Positions 17,150-25,712 of a stretch of DNA of 64,000 nt are shown in pieces (the first letter of the stretch is position 1; every line of letters begins with the position of its first letter). The translations under genes and the position numbers were made by a program. Below the pieces are notes generated by a model. That model searched no databases and was not told the DNA's origin. It worked only from the letters and a program-made list of their open reading frames with translations. The DNA is from Devosia sp. GTDB taxonomy: Bacteria; Pseudomonadota; Alphaproteobacteria; Rhizobiales; Devosiaceae. The stretch is taken from positions 1 to 64,000 of the forward strand of contig NZ_JAQGJM010000012.1 in NCBI RefSeq assembly GCF_028290625.1, in the 5' to 3' direction.

Positions 17150-17530
17150 TCAGGTGCAGCCAGCGCGGGCGAACATATCGATCAAGATGATCGGAGTGGC
17201 CGCAATTTGCTCGCGGCCGGCGCGATCGGGAGCGGCGGCCTTGAGTGCAGTGGCCACATTGGTATCGGCGAGGCTCAATGCCGTCTGGCAGTTGAGCAGC
17301 CCGGCGCGCTGCACTCTTTCGTCGGCCATCAGCAGTCCTGCCGTTTCGCCGACACCAGCCAGATAGGCCACAACGGCGTTGCGGGCAGCACTGTCGGAGC
17401 CGGATTTTTCCAGCAGTTCGAGCACCTGGGCCACCGAAATCTGCCCCTTGCTGGTGGAGGGAGCCGCGAATGCGGGAGCCATGGAGAGGACCAGGATGAT
17501 GGCCACGGCGTAGAGGGAAATGGATTTCAT
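17150..17530 (-). CDS. Secreted protein of unknown function (126 aa)
   Basis: The N-terminus is a clear signal peptide (SISLYAVAIILVLSMAPAFA, cleavage likely after AFA). The mature part of about 103 residues is helical, with Cys residues in LLNCQTALSL and ARAGCT that could form a disulfide. The pattern is faintly like small periplasmic helical proteins of the Rap1a/HdeA type, but I do not assign a family. The ATG at 17530 follows a GGAAACGC-type ribosome-binding sequence. It is divergent from the DUF2975-Cro pair across an A/T-rich spacer with a palindrome. Confidence 0.7.
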   Translation of the reverse strand: MKSISLYAVAIILVLSMAPAFAAPSTSKGQISVAQVLELLEKSGSDSAARNAVVAYLAGVGETAGLLMADERVQRAGLLNCQTALSLADTNVATALKAAAPDRAGREQIAATPIILIDMFARAGCT

Positions 17531-17585
17531 TGATTGCGTTTCCTTATCGTAAAACAACAAGACAACGTTATTTTGCAGATTTTTG

Positions 17586-17602
17586 TTATTGTCAAACAAT
17601 AA
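17586..17602. promoter_or_regulatory. Perfect palindrome, likely operator of the DUF2975-Cro unit
   Basis: TTATTGT-CAA-ACAATAA is a perfect inverted repeat in the 112-base A/T-rich divergent spacer, 40 bases before the DUF2975 gene. Its size and place suit a small Cro-type dimer such as the one encoded by the second gene of that unit. Binding is inferred. Confidence 0.5.
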
Positions 17603-17642
17603 TTTCTTGGCTAGAAATCGGGGCAGCTGAGGAGCTCTTCTG

Positions 17643-18230
17643 ATGATCGATACGAAAGCCCCACCGATGGATACGCTGTTTTCCCCCGTTGCCGGGATCG
17701 CCGTCGACGGCCGTACGGCTCTGCTGTTTCGCGTCTTGGCAGTGGCGGCCACTGCGCTGGCGGCACTATTGCCTTTGGGGATGATCGGGCATTGGCTGAC
17801 GGTGGCGCCTGACGATCTGGCGCAGGCCATGCGCATGGCGCCGACGGCGTTGGGCGATCTGAATGCGCCGCTACGGCTGGGCGCAGCCGGGCTGAGCCTG
17901 CTGGCCGTACTGCCACTGAGCTGGGGGCTGGTGCGGGTGCGTGCCTGTTTTACCGAATTCGCGCAGGGGCGGCCGTTCGTGGCCAGGGGCATTGCCGGGC
18001 TGCGCGACTTTGCCATCGGCATGGGTTTGAGCGTTGTCGCCAAGCCGGTGAGCGCCATGCTGCTGAGCATCTTGCTGAGCTGGAACGCCCCCGCGGGGCA
18101 GCGGCAACTGATCATCCAGTTCGATAGTGACACGCTGATCATGGCGCTGTTTGCCGCCACCATCGCCGCGCTCGGATGGGCGATGCAGAAGGCCGCGGCC
18201 ATTGCCGAAGAAAACAGTCAGTTCGTGTGA
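17643..18230 (+). CDS. DUF2975 membrane protein
   Basis: A 195-residue protein with four predicted membrane helices (LLFRVLAVAATALAALLPLG; LSLLAVLPLSWGLVRV; GLRDFAIGMGLSVVAKPVSA; ALFAATIAALGWAM). FAQGRPFVARGIAGLRDFA between helices two and three matches the DUF2975 signature. Such proteins are encoded with a small YozG/Cro-type regulator, as here with GTGA overlap. The physiological role is unknown. Confidence 0.85.
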   Translation: MIDTKAPPMDTLFSPVAGIAVDGRTALLFRVLAVAATALAALLPLGMIGHWLTVAPDDLAQAMRMAPTALGDLNAPLRLGAAGLSLLAVLPLSWGLVRVRACFTEFAQGRPFVARGIAGLRDFAIGMGLSVVAKPVSAMLLSILLSWNAPAGQRQLIIQFDSDTLIMALFAATIAALGWAMQKAAAIAEENSQFV

Positions 18231-18454
18231 CCGGGGTGGGGATCAAGGTCAATCTTGCCGTCATGCTGGCGCGGCGCAATGTCAAATCCAAGGACCTCGC
18301 CGAGTATATCGGCATTACCGAGGCTAACCTGTCGCTGCTGAAGGGGGGCAAGGTCAAGGGCATCAGGTTCGATACGCTCGACGCGATCTGCCGGTTTCTG
18401 GAGTGCCAGCCGGGGGATATCTTGGAGCATGAGGCGGACGCGGCGGACGTCTAG
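18227..18454 (+). CDS. Small Cro/C1-type HTH regulator (YozG-like)
   Basis: A 75-residue protein consisting almost only of a HTH: LAVMLARRNVKSKDLAEYIG, ITEANLSLLKGGKVKGIRFD, then LDAICRFLECQPGDILEH. This is the YozG/HTH_26 type that accompanies DUF2975 genes and usually acts as their autorepressor. The GTG start lies on the stop codon of the DUF2975 gene. Its last four bases overlap the 3' end of the HicA remnant on the other strand. Confidence 0.85.
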   Translation: MTGVGIKVNLAVMLARRNVKSKDLAEYIGITEANLSLLKGGKVKGIRFDTLDAICRFLECQPGDILEHEADAADV

Positions 18455-18546
18455 AAACGGCGATCGATGCCGGCTTGTTTGCGCTTGAGGGTGCAATTGG
18501 CGATACGCAGAGCGTCCACGATCTGGGCGTAAAAGCCGCGAACCAT
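18451..18546 (-). pseudogene. Internally deleted HicA-type toxin remnant (31 codons)
   Basis: Directly after the HicB stop, with TAATG overlap, is a 31-codon frame. Its first ~19 residues (MVRGFYAQIVDALRIANCT) look like the N-terminus of HicA toxins paired with DUF1902 antitoxins. Its last residues (KQAGIDRRF) look like the C-terminus of the same family (LKQAGIDRRF type). The middle, which should hold the RNA-binding GSHEIW-type segment with the catalytic His, is missing in frame. It is read as a toxin inactivated by internal deletion. Family recognition is from memory of HicA sequences. Confidence 0.6.
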
Positions 18547-18785
18547 TATTCGGCGGCTGACGCGGCTGGGTCGAGTTCGGATAGGATATGGATATCGATA
18601 ATGCCGGCTGTGGCGTCTGCGACGCGATTGTCGGCCAGAAGTTCGGGAGCAACAGCGGTCACCCGGCCAAGCAGGTTGTCCAACGTCGCCGCCTCGGTGA
18701 CGAGACCAGGAATATCCTCGCTGGTCGCGACCCAGACGCCAGCCGCTTCATCCCATTGGGCGGTAACCAGATATTTGCGGGGCAT
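18546..18785 (-). CDS. DUF1902/HicB-like antitoxin
   Basis: A 79-residue protein beginning MPRKYLVTAQWDEAAGVWVA and continuing TSEDIPGLVTEAATLDNL, the partial RNase H fold of HicB/DUF1902 antitoxins. HicB proteins neutralise HicA mRNA interferases. The downstream HicA reading frame is cut down to 31 codons, so this antitoxin may be an orphan able to act only on other HicA toxins. The ATG at 18785 is chosen by homology; the frame extends 19 codons further upstream. Confidence 0.8.
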   Translation of the reverse strand: MPRKYLVTAQWDEAAGVWVATSEDIPGLVTEAATLDNLLGRVTAVAPELLADNRVADATAGIIDIHILSELDPAASAAE

Positions 18786-18850
18786 TGCAGAGTTCCGTGC
18801 TGGACCAGCGCCAATAGTATGGCGTCGGTCCAGCGCGAGCAAGAGTAGCC

Positions 18851-20467
18851 CTATTCGGCCTTGAGCAGTTTACCGGCCAGGGCCGTGTCGATCAGCTTGC
18901 GGGTTTCCGCCACGCCATAAAGGGCGATGAAGGAGCCGAAGCGGGGGCCTTGGGCCTGGCCGAGGAGGACTTCGTAGATGGCTCCGAACCAGGCGCGGAG
19001 GGGATCGAAATTGTGGGCTTTGCCCACTTCGAAGACCAGGTTCTGCAGCATTTCGGCGTCGGTCGAGCCTTCGTGGGCGGCGAGCTGGTCGGCGAGGTCT
19101 TGGAGAGCCGCGCGTTCCTGGTCGCTGGGGGCGCGATAGATCTTGGTGGGCTTCACCTTGTCGTTGAAGTAGCGCACCGCGTAGCCGGCGAGGCTATCGA
19201 TCTCGGGGTGGGTCTTGGCGGTGGCGCCCTTGAGATAGCGCGAGATGAAGCCCCAGAGCACGGTCGTGTCTTCGGCATTGGCCGTCGAGACGAGGTTGAG
19301 CAGCAGGGCGAAGCTCAGCGGCACGTCGGGGTTCGGCACGGCGCCGAAATGGACGTGGAAGGCCGGGTTTTCCAGCCGCTCGGCGGGGGTCTGGGCGTGG
19401 TAGCTGGAAACGAAGCTGTAGTAATCGTCGACCGCGCGCGGGATGACGTCGAAGTGCAGGCGCTTGGCGGCGCGGGGCTTGCCGAACATGTAGAGGCCCA
19501 GGCTCGACGGAGCGGCATAGGTCAGCCACTCGTCGATGGTCAGGCCATTGCCCTTGGACTTGGAAATCTTCTGGCCGCCCTCGTCGAGGAACAGCTCGTA
19601 GTTGAAGCCTTCGGGCGGGTTGCCGCCGAGCGCGGTGACGATGCGGCTGGCCAGCTTGACGCTGTCGATCAGGTCCTTGCCGGCCATTTCGTAGTCCACG
19701 CCGAGCGCGAACCAGCGCAGGGCCCAATCGGGCTTCCACTGGCACTTGACGGCGCCGCCGGTGACGGTGGTCTCGTACTTTTCGCCATCGGCGGGGTCGA
19801 TATAGACGATGGTGCCGGCCTTGGCATTGATCTCGACCATAGGCACCTGCAGCACATTGCCGTTGACCTTGGAGATCGGCAGGAACGGCGAATAGGTGGC
19901 GCGGCGGTCGGGTCCCAGGCTGGGGAGCATGATGTCCATGACGGCGTCATAGACGGTCAGCATGCGCAGCAGGGCTTCGTCGAACTTGCCCGAGGTGTAG
20001 TAATCGGTCGACGAGGCGAATTCGTAGTTGAAGTTGAAGCCGTCGAGGAAGGCGCGCAGGCGTGCATTATTGGCCGCGCCGAACGAAGGATATTCGTTGC
20101 TGAACGGATCGGGCACGCGGGTCAGTGGCTTGCCGAGGAAGCTGGCCATCATCTCCTGATTGGGCACATTGCCCGGCACCTTGCGGAAGCCGTCCATGTC
20201 ATCGGAGAAGGCCAAGAGGCGCGTGGGAATTTCGTCGCGGGTCAAGAGGCGGAAGGCCGTGCGCACCATGGTGGTGCGGGCGACTTCGCCGAAGGTGCCG
20301 ATATGGGGCAGGCCCGAGGGGCCGTAGCCAGTCTCGAACAGGACCTCGCTCTTGCCGGTTTTCTCGATCCGCGCGACCAGCTTTTTGGCTTCCTCAAACG
20401 GCCAGGCGCGGGCAGTTTGGGCAGCGTCGAAAAACGCAGGATCGAGAGCGGGGAGCGGAGCAGACAA
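18851..20467 (-). CDS. lysK: Class I lysyl-tRNA synthetase
   Basis: A 538-residue class I LysRS, the type found in archaea and many alphaproteobacteria instead of class II LysS. The HIGH-type motif is [10 protein letters not shown] near residue 50. The KMSKS-type motif is KISKSKGNG near 290. [19 protein letters not shown] lies between them. It charges tRNA-Lys. The start is TTG ([10 protein letters not shown]) with AAGGG upstream; no ATG in frame is near. It is convergent with the HicB side and divergent from the TerB-like gene. Confidence 0.94.
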   Translation of the reverse strand: MSAPLPALDPAFFDAAQTARAWPFEEAKKLVARIEKTGKSEVLFETGYGPSGLPHIGTFGEVARTTMVRTAFRLLTRDEIPTRLLAFSDDMDGFRKVPGNVPNQEMMASFLGKPLTRVPDPFSNEYPSFGAANNARLRAFLDGFNFNYEFASSTDYYTSGKFDEALLRMLTVYDAVMDIMLPSLGPDRRATYSPFLPISKVNGNVLQVPMVEINAKAGTIVYIDPADGEKYETTVTGGAVKCQWKPDWALRWFALGVDYEMAGKDLIDSVKLASRIVTALGGNPPEGFNYELFLDEGGQKISKSKGNGLTIDEWLTYAAPSSLGLYMFGKPRAAKRLHFDVIPRAVDDYYSFVSSYHAQTPAERLENPAFHVHFGAVPNPDVPLSFALLLNLVSTANAEDTTVLWGFISRYLKGATAKTHPEIDSLAGYAVRYFNDKVKPTKIYRAPSDQERAALQDLADQLAAHEGSTDAEMLQNLVFEVGKAHNFDPLRAWFGAIYEVLLGQAQGPRFGSFIALYGVAETRKLIDTALAGKLLKAE

Positions 20468-20596
20468 GGGACAGCCCTTTCGAGATAAGGTGAAGGCTGG
20501 TGTGTTGCATTTGGGGGGCCGGGCGTCAATGTTGGCAGCGCTTGCCAAATGGCGCAGCGCGCCTATGTATCGGCCTTCACTCAGGGGAATTGCCTT

Positions 20597-21007
20597 ATGT
20601 CCACCGCCGCCCACGATGCGCTGATCCAGTTGATGGTCGTCGCCGCCTCCTCCGACGAGGCGATGAGCGACAAGGAGTTGCGCCGTATCGAAACGCTGGT
20701 CGGGCGGCTGCCGGTGTTCGAGGGGTTTGACCGGGATCGGTTGGGCGCTGTCGCCAATGACTGTGTCGACAAGCTGAATGGCGATGGGCTGGACCAATTG
20801 GTGGACGATGCGATTGCGGCGCTGCCGAAGAAATTGCAGGACACGGCGTATTCGCTGGTGGTGGAAATTACGGCGGTGGACCTGCAATTGACGCAGGAGG
20901 AATTGCGGTTTCTGGAGCTGATGCGCGACAAGATGGATTTGGATCGGCTGGTGACGGCGGCGATCGAAACCGCGGCGCGGGCAAGGCATCGGCGGATGCC
21001 GGGGTAG
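20597..21007 (+). CDS. TerB-like tellurite resistance family protein
   Basis: A 136-residue all-helical protein. [27 protein letters not shown] carries the acidic metal-type motif of TerB-like proteins, and [14 protein letters not shown] is a second half-repeat. TerB-like proteins are metal-linked and often tied to membrane or stress functions; a direct role in tellurite resistance is not implied. The start is the ATG after CAGGGGAATTGCCTT. Confidence 0.78.
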   Translation: MSTAAHDALIQLMVVAASSDEAMSDKELRRIETLVGRLPVFEGFDRDRLGAVANDCVDKLNGDGLDQLVDDAIAALPKKLQDTAYSLVVEITAVDLQLTQEELRFLELMRDKMDLDRLVTAAIETAARARHRRMPG

Positions 21008-21035
21008 CCTACCGGCAGATCATCCCCATCCTCGA

Positions 21036-21118
21036 CTCTTCCCGCGGACTTGATCCGCGGGCCTTTCAGAACGCATGCCGCGTTGAGAGTGGCCCGCGGA
21101 TCAAGTCCGCGGGAAGAG
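21036..21118. repeat. Family B inverted repeat, copy 3
   Basis: The arms CTCTTCCCGCGGACTTGATC...GGGCC (21036-21063) and their reverse complement (21091-21118) match perfectly. It lies between two convergent genes. Confidence 0.87.
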
Positions 21119-21163
21119 CAGTGGGTGGGGAGGAATTGTGCTTCGATTGAGCGACGGTGGCCC

Positions 21164-21973
21164 TCAGTAAAAACCGACCGGGAACCAGCGCAGGTAGAGC
21201 TCGTCGAGCGTGCCCTTGTTCTTGAGCTTGATGAGGGCCCAGTCGATGACCTGGCGGACGGCGTCGTGGCCGGCGGGGACGGCGATGGAGAGGCCTTTGC
21301 CGAACAGGTCGGGACGGAAATAAGGCTCGCCCGCGAAGCCGCAGCAGGTCAGGTTTTCGTTGAGCCAGAACGAGGCGCGCATGGCGTCGCCGAAGAAGGC
21401 TTCGGCCTGGTTGTTTTGTACGGCGGCGAGGGCTTCGACTTCGCTGGGGAAGCCGGTGATCTTCACGTCGGGCAGGTAGCGCTTGAGGAATTCCTCATGG
21501 CGCGAGCCGGTGCGGACGGAGACGGTCTTGCCGTTGAGGGCGGCGGTCGAGAAGGCGGCGATATCGCTGGCGCGGGTGACGAAGCGGCCGGGCAGAGCCA
21601 GGTAAATGCTGGAAAAATCGAACTTGGCGCCGTTTTGGGCGGACATGTCTAGCCCGGCGATCAACGCGTCGCCCTGATTGTCGGCCAGGGCGTTGGACGC
21701 CTGTTCCCACGGCCAGGCCTGCACGGTGCAGGCGACATTGACCTCCGAACAGATGCGGCGCGCCAGATCGATATTGAAGCCGATCAGTTCGCCCCCGGCA
21801 TCGCGGAAGTTGAAGGGTGGGAAATCGGCGGTGGTGAGGAAGCGGATGGCCGGTACGGGGGCGAGGTTAGGCAGGATTTCGCGGGCGCTTGGATCGGCGT
21901 GATAGGGGATGGGCTGGGCGTGGGCTGACACCATGCCCGCAAGTAGGCCTATCAGAACGACGATCAAACGCAT
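21164..21973 (-). CDS. Periplasmic amino-acid-type substrate-binding protein
   Basis: A 269-residue protein with a signal peptide (LIVVLIGLLAGMVSAHAQ). The mature protein has the type 2 periplasmic binding fold of the polar amino acid family: IRFLTTADFPPFNFRDAGG, ELIGFNIDLARRICSEV, DALIAGLDMSAQNGAKFDFS and VSVRTGSRHEEFLKRYL. It has no permease or ATPase beside it, so it may be an orphan receptor or use a transporter elsewhere. The ATG at 21973 gives the signal peptide; the upstream frame runs into a repeat. Confidence 0.85.
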   Translation of the reverse strand: MRLIVVLIGLLAGMVSAHAQPIPYHADPSAREILPNLAPVPAIRFLTTADFPPFNFRDAGGELIGFNIDLARRICSEVNVACTVQAWPWEQASNALADNQGDALIAGLDMSAQNGAKFDFSSIYLALPGRFVTRASDIAAFSTAALNGKTVSVRTGSRHEEFLKRYLPDVKITGFPSEVEALAAVQNNQAEAFFGDAMRASFWLNENLTCCGFAGEPYFRPDLFGKGLSIAVPAGHDAVRQVIDWALIKLKNKGTLDELYLRWFPVGFY

Positions 21974-22045
21974 GGGCCGCACGCCATTGCCTTGGATGAG
22001 AACAGCGTTCTTATGGCCGAGTTTGCTGGGGTTGGCGAGGCTACT

Positions 22046-22178
22046 CTTCACCTCGCCCCTCCGGGGAGAGGTCGACCCTCTTGGGGCGGGTGGGGGGCCT
22101 TCCGCAGGCACCTCACCCGGTAAAGGCCCCCTCACCCGGCGCTGCGCGCCGACCTCTCCCCGGAGGGGCGAGGTGAAG
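22046..22178. repeat. Family C inverted repeat
   Basis: The arms at 22046-22074 and 22150-22178 are reverse complements around CCTCGCCCCTCCGGGGAGAGG. The spacer is rich in GGGG/CCCC. It lies between two genes on the minus strand, downstream of metZ, and upstream of the binding-protein gene. Confidence 0.8.
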
Positions 22179-22196
22179 GGAGGCCCGCCCGCTCGG

Positions 22197-23405
22197 CTAG
22201 ATTTGATCCAGCCCGTATAGCAAATCCGCAATCAGATCATCGCTCGCCTCAAGTCCTACCGAGAGGCGCAGGAGGCCCGGCGTCACGCCGGTTTCCAGGC
22301 GGACTTCCTCGGTCAGGCGTTGGTGCGTCGTGGTGCGGGGGTGGGTGATGATGGATTTGGCATCGCCCAGATTGTTGGAAATCAGGATCACGGCGAGTGA
22401 GTCCGACAGCTTGAATGCAGCTTCCTGACCACCCTTGACGTCGATGGCCAGCAGCGTCGAGCCCGCCTTCATCTGGCGCTTGGCGAGGTCGTATTGCGGG
22501 TGGGACTTGTGGTGCGGGTAGATGACGCGGTTGATCTTGGGGTGATTGCCCAGGACTTCGGCGATCTTGGCGGCGCTTTCGGTCATCTGGCGGACGCGGA
22601 GCGGCAGGGTTTCGAGGCCTTTGAGCAGAACCCAGGCGTTGAAGGCGCTCAGGGTGGCGCCGGTCTGGCGCAGGAGTGTATGCACGTCGCCGGTGATCAG
22701 TTCCTTGCTGCCGAGCACGACCCCGCCGAGCACCCTGCCCTGCCCGTCGATATGCTTGGTGGCCGAATAGGTGACGAGGTCGGCGCCGAGTTGCAGCGGC
22801 CTCTGGTACAAGGGCGTGGCGAAGACGTTGTCGACGATCAGCTTGGCGCCATGGGCGTGGGCGATGTCGGCGACGGCGGCGATATCGACCAGCTCGAGCG
22901 TCGGATTGGTCGGCGTTTCGATGAACACGACCTTGGTATTGGGCTGCATGGCGCGGGCGAAGTTTTCCGGATCGCGGCCATCGACCAGCGTCGAGCTGAC
23001 GCCCCAGCGCGGCATGAAATCTTCGACCACGAAGCGGCAACCGCCGAACAGGGCTTGGGCGGCGACGATGTGGTCGCCGGCCTTGACCTGGCTCATCACT
23101 GCGTTGGTAACCGCCGCCATGCCGCTGGCAAAACCGCGCGCCGCTTCGGCGCCTTCGAGCAGCGCCATGCGTTCCTGGAAAATATCCACGGTGGGATTAG
23201 CGAAGCGCGAGTAATTGTGCGCGCCGGGAATCTCGTTGTTGAACAGGCGCTCGGCGTGGTTGGAGCTGGGATAGCTGTAGCCGGAGGTGAGAAACAGCGC
23301 CTCGGAGGTCTCGTTGAACGCGGTGCGCTTGTCGCCGCCATGCACGAGCAGGGTTTCGGGCGCGCGCTTGGTGGGGTCGTTGAGGGGGTTGTCGGCCTTG
23401 GACAT
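22197..23405 (-). CDS. metZ: O-succinylhomoserine sulfhydrylase
   Basis: A 402-residue PLP enzyme of the Cys/Met metabolism family that makes homocysteine from O-succinylhomoserine and sulfide. Features in order: LFLTSGYSYPSS, NYSRFANPTVD, the PLP-binding ASGMAAV, the PLP Asp region KLIVDNVFATP, and the PLP Lys in YSATKHIDGQGRVLGG. The GYSY substitution and overall pattern are those of MetZ rather than MetB. It is preceded by a SAM-II riboswitch and a terminator hairpin, so expression should fall when SAM is plentiful. Confidence 0.93.
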   Translation of the reverse strand: MSKADNPLNDPTKRAPETLLVHGGDKRTAFNETSEALFLTSGYSYPSSNHAERLFNNEIPGAHNYSRFANPTVDIFQERMALLEGAEAARGFASGMAAVTNAVMSQVKAGDHIVAAQALFGGCRFVVEDFMPRWGVSSTLVDGRDPENFARAMQPNTKVVFIETPTNPTLELVDIAAVADIAHAHGAKLIVDNVFATPLYQRPLQLGADLVTYSATKHIDGQGRVLGGVVLGSKELITGDVHTLLRQTGATLSAFNAWVLLKGLETLPLRVRQMTESAAKIAEVLGNHPKINRVIYPHHKSHPQYDLAKRQMKAGSTLLAIDVKGGQEAAFKLSDSLAVILISNNLGDAKSIITHPRTTTHQRLTEEVRLETGVTPGLLRLSVGLEASDDLIADLLYGLDQI

Positions 23406-23419
23406 GGAATGCCTTCAAA

Positions 23420-23452
23420 CAAAAAAACCGGCCCACAAACATGCGGCCGGTT
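23420..23452 (-). terminator. Rho-independent terminator in the metZ leader
   Basis: On the minus strand, AACCGGCC, an 11-base loop, GGCCGGTT and then T residues make a strong intrinsic terminator. It sits between the riboswitch and the metZ ribosome-binding site (GAAGG). A GGCCGGT segment in the riboswitch (23494-23500) matches the 3' arm and could pair with the 5' arm instead. Confidence 0.8.
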
Positions 23453-23455
23453 GAA

Positions 23456-23512
23456 CGGTCTCTTAGCAATTTATTTAAAGTGGCTGCAACCAGACCGGCC
23501 AAATCACCACTG
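23456..23512 (-). ncRNA. SAM-II riboswitch (metA/metZ leader motif)
   Basis: Read on the minus strand, the leader contains GTGGTGATTTGGCCGG, then TTGCAGCCACTTTAAATAAA, then TTGCTAAGAG. These match the SAM-II consensus in order and spacing: GTGATTTG near the 5' side, GC..GC..AC.T.AAA in the middle, and GCTAA forming the pseudoknot end. SAM-II motifs are typical of alphaproteobacterial metA and metZ leaders. The downstream gene is metZ. Ligand binding is expected from the family. Confidence 0.87.
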
Positions 23513-23594
23513 ATCGGGATGTAATTCCATTTGTCGCTTGGCGTCAATTGCGCGGATTGATAGGGGAAAGCATCGGCATGCGGGACAGATCGCT

Positions 23595-24707
23595 ATGAGC
23601 ACGCAACAGGCCTGGCCGCAGGGCATTTTTCCGGCGCGGCTGATCGAGGTCTTGCGCCAGCAGGGCGCAATCGCCACGACGCGCGAATTCGATGTGGACC
23701 AGGTGCAGCCGGCGAGCCTGGATCTGCGGCTGGGGGACACGGCGTTTCGCGTGCGCTCCAGCTTCCTGCCCGGGCCGAGCCATTCGGTGGCCGAGCGGAT
23801 CGATGCGCTGAAACTGCATGAGATCGACCTCAAGCATGGCGCGGTGCTGGAGCGTGGCTGCGTGTATCTGGTGCCGCTGCAGGAGAGCTTGGCGCTGCCG
23901 GACGCGGTGAGTGCCTCGGCTAATCCGAAGAGTTCGACGGGGCGGCTGGATGTGTTCACGCGCGTCATCGGCGACCGCGCTCGGGGGTTCGACCAGATGC
24001 CGGCCGGCTATCATGGGCCGCTTTATCTCGAAGTCAGCCCGCGCACGTTTCCGATATTGGTGCGGACGGGCTCGCGGCTGAGCCAGATGCGGTTTCGCTC
24101 GGGCGATACCAAGCTCACGGTGGCGGAGCATCAGGCGCTGCATCGGCAGCAGACGCTAGTGTTCGGCGATCACCGGCCGGTGGATGATGGGGTGGCGCTG
24201 TCGATCGACCTTAAGGGCGCCGACCGCAATGGGCTGATCGGGTTCCGATCGAAGCGGCATTCGTCGGTGGTGGATGTCGACAAGAAGGCGGCGCTCGACG
24301 TGCTGGATTTCTGGGAACCGCTGACCAATCGGGGCAGTGATGAACTGATCCTCGATCCGGATGAATTCTATATTCTGGTGAGCGACGAGGCGGTGCACGT
24401 GCCGCCGACCCATGCCGCCGAAATGGTACCGTTCGATCCGCTGGTGGGCGAATTCCGGGTGCATTATGCCGGATTTTTCGATCCCGGGTTTGGGCATTCG
24501 GCGGCCGGAGGCACGGGCAGCCGCGCGGTGCTGGAAGTGCGCAGCCGCGAAGTGCCGTTTTTGCTCGGGCATGGGCAGACCATCGGGCGGCTGATTTATG
24601 AAAAGCTGGCCGAGCCGCCAGATCGACTTTATGGCTCGGCGCTGGGTTCGAATTATCAGGCGCAGACGCTGAAATTGTCGAAGCATTTCAAGCCGTATCT
24701 GCCTTAG
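23595..24707 (+). CDS. dcd: 2'-deoxycytidine 5'-triphosphate deaminase (long alphaproteobacterial form)
   Basis: A 370-residue protein of the dCTP deaminase/dUTPase fold, roughly double the size of E. coli Dcd. The first half has VQPASLDLRLGDTAFRV, LVPLQESLALPDAVSASANPKSSTGRLDV, which includes the Ser/Arg substrate region, and ADYHG-type AGYHGPLYLEV. The second half repeats the fold (LDPDEFYILVSDEAVHVPPTHAAEM, then EVRSREVPFLLGHGQTIGRL). It converts dCTP to dUTP for thymidylate synthesis. The start at 23595 has GGACAGATCGCT upstream. It is divergent from metZ. Confidence 0.87.
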   Translation: MSTQQAWPQGIFPARLIEVLRQQGAIATTREFDVDQVQPASLDLRLGDTAFRVRSSFLPGPSHSVAERIDALKLHEIDLKHGAVLERGCVYLVPLQESLALPDAVSASANPKSSTGRLDVFTRVIGDRARGFDQMPAGYHGPLYLEVSPRTFPILVRTGSRLSQMRFRSGDTKLTVAEHQALHRQQTLVFGDHRPVDDGVALSIDLKGADRNGLIGFRSKRHSSVVDVDKKAALDVLDFWEPLTNRGSDELILDPDEFYILVSDEAVHVPPTHAAEMVPFDPLVGEFRVHYAGFFDPGFGHSAAGGTGSRAVLEVRSREVPFLLGHGQTIGRLIYEKLAEPPDRLYGSALGSNYQAQTLKLSKHFKPYLP

Positions 24708-24725
24708 AGCCTCACCAGAGCATGG

Positions 24726-24857
24726 TGCCACGCCCTCGTGGTTCGAGGCTCGCGAAGAGCTCGCACCTCACCATGAGGACTACTTGAATTCAGTGCTCGC
24801 GTAGCCCTCATGGTGAGGCGGGAGTTCTTACGACCCTCGAACCACGAGGGCGTGGCA
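24726..24857. repeat. Family A inverted repeat, copy 4
   Basis: TGCCACGCCCTCGTGGTTCG begins the left arm and the right arm is its exact reverse complement, ending CGTGGCA. The inner CACCTCACCATGAGG/CCTCATGGTGAGG pair is also present. It lies between convergent genes, as for copy 3. Confidence 0.87.
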
Positions 24858-24871
24858 ATGATCTAGCCCGG

Positions 24872-25642
24872 TTAGCGCGCCGTCCAGCCGCCATCGATGA
24901 GCATGGTCTGACCGGTGATCAGGGACGCTGCGGGCGAGGCCAGGAACACGACGGCGCCGGCGACTTCGTGGGGCTCGCCGATGCGATGGAGGGCGGCGAT
25001 ACGGTCCTCGACATCGGCTTTGAAGACTGGATCTGCCAGGGCCGGTGCGGTGCCGGGGGTAGCGATGAAGGTGGGCGCGACGGCGTTGACGGTGATGCCG
25101 TATTGGCCCCATTCGACGGCCATGCACTTGGTCATGTGCGAGACCGCCGCCTTGGCGAGGCAATAGATCGCCTCCCCGGGTAACGCCACGAAAGCGGCCT
25201 GCGAGCTCATATTGATGATGCGCCCGCTGCCCCTGGCGATCATGTGCTTGCCAGCATATTGGGCGATGAAGAACGAGGATTTGAGGTTGATGCCGATGGT
25301 TTCGTCGAAGACCGCCTCGGTGAAATCCTCCACCGGACCCTGCGATCCACCGCCGCCGACATTGTTGACCAGGATATCGATGCGGCCCAGCGTGGCGATG
25401 GCCTCGTCCATCGCGGCGCGCGATTGATCGAGATTGGCCGCGTCCATCTGCAGCTTGAGCACACGGCGGCCGAGGCCGGCGATTTCATCGGCCAATCCGC
25501 CATCGGCCGCGATATCGCGCAGGCCCAAGGCTACGTCGGCACCGGCATTGGCCAAGGCCAGCGCAATCGCCCGCCCCAGGCCCCTGCCGGCGCCAGTCAC
25601 CAGGGCGACCTGCCCGCTCAAATCAAAACTTGGCTGCTGCAT
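24872..25642 (-). CDS. SDR family oxidoreductase (FabG-like)
   Basis: A 256-residue short-chain dehydrogenase. The NAD(P) motif is TGAGRGLGRA near residue 17, the structural motif VNNVGG near 92, and the catalytic Ser in NMSSQA followed by YCLAKAA (YxxxK) near 161. LDGGW-type IDGGWTAR ends the protein. The substrate is not predictable. It stands alone between a repeat and a secreted-protein gene. ATG start at 25642. Confidence 0.9.
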   Translation of the reverse strand: MQQPSFDLSGQVALVTGAGRGLGRAIALALANAGADVALGLRDIAADGGLADEIAGLGRRVLKLQMDAANLDQSRAAMDEAIATLGRIDILVNNVGGGGSQGPVEDFTEAVFDETIGINLKSSFFIAQYAGKHMIARGSGRIINMSSQAAFVALPGEAIYCLAKAAVSHMTKCMAVEWGQYGITVNAVAPTFIATPGTAPALADPVFKADVEDRIAALHRIGEPHEVAGAVVFLASPAASLITGQTMLIDGGWTAR

Positions 25643-25712
25643 GGTAATTCATCCCCTCATTCCGCGGGACTATGGCGCACAGCGGCCCCCCAATGCCAGT
25701 GGGATCGCGACG

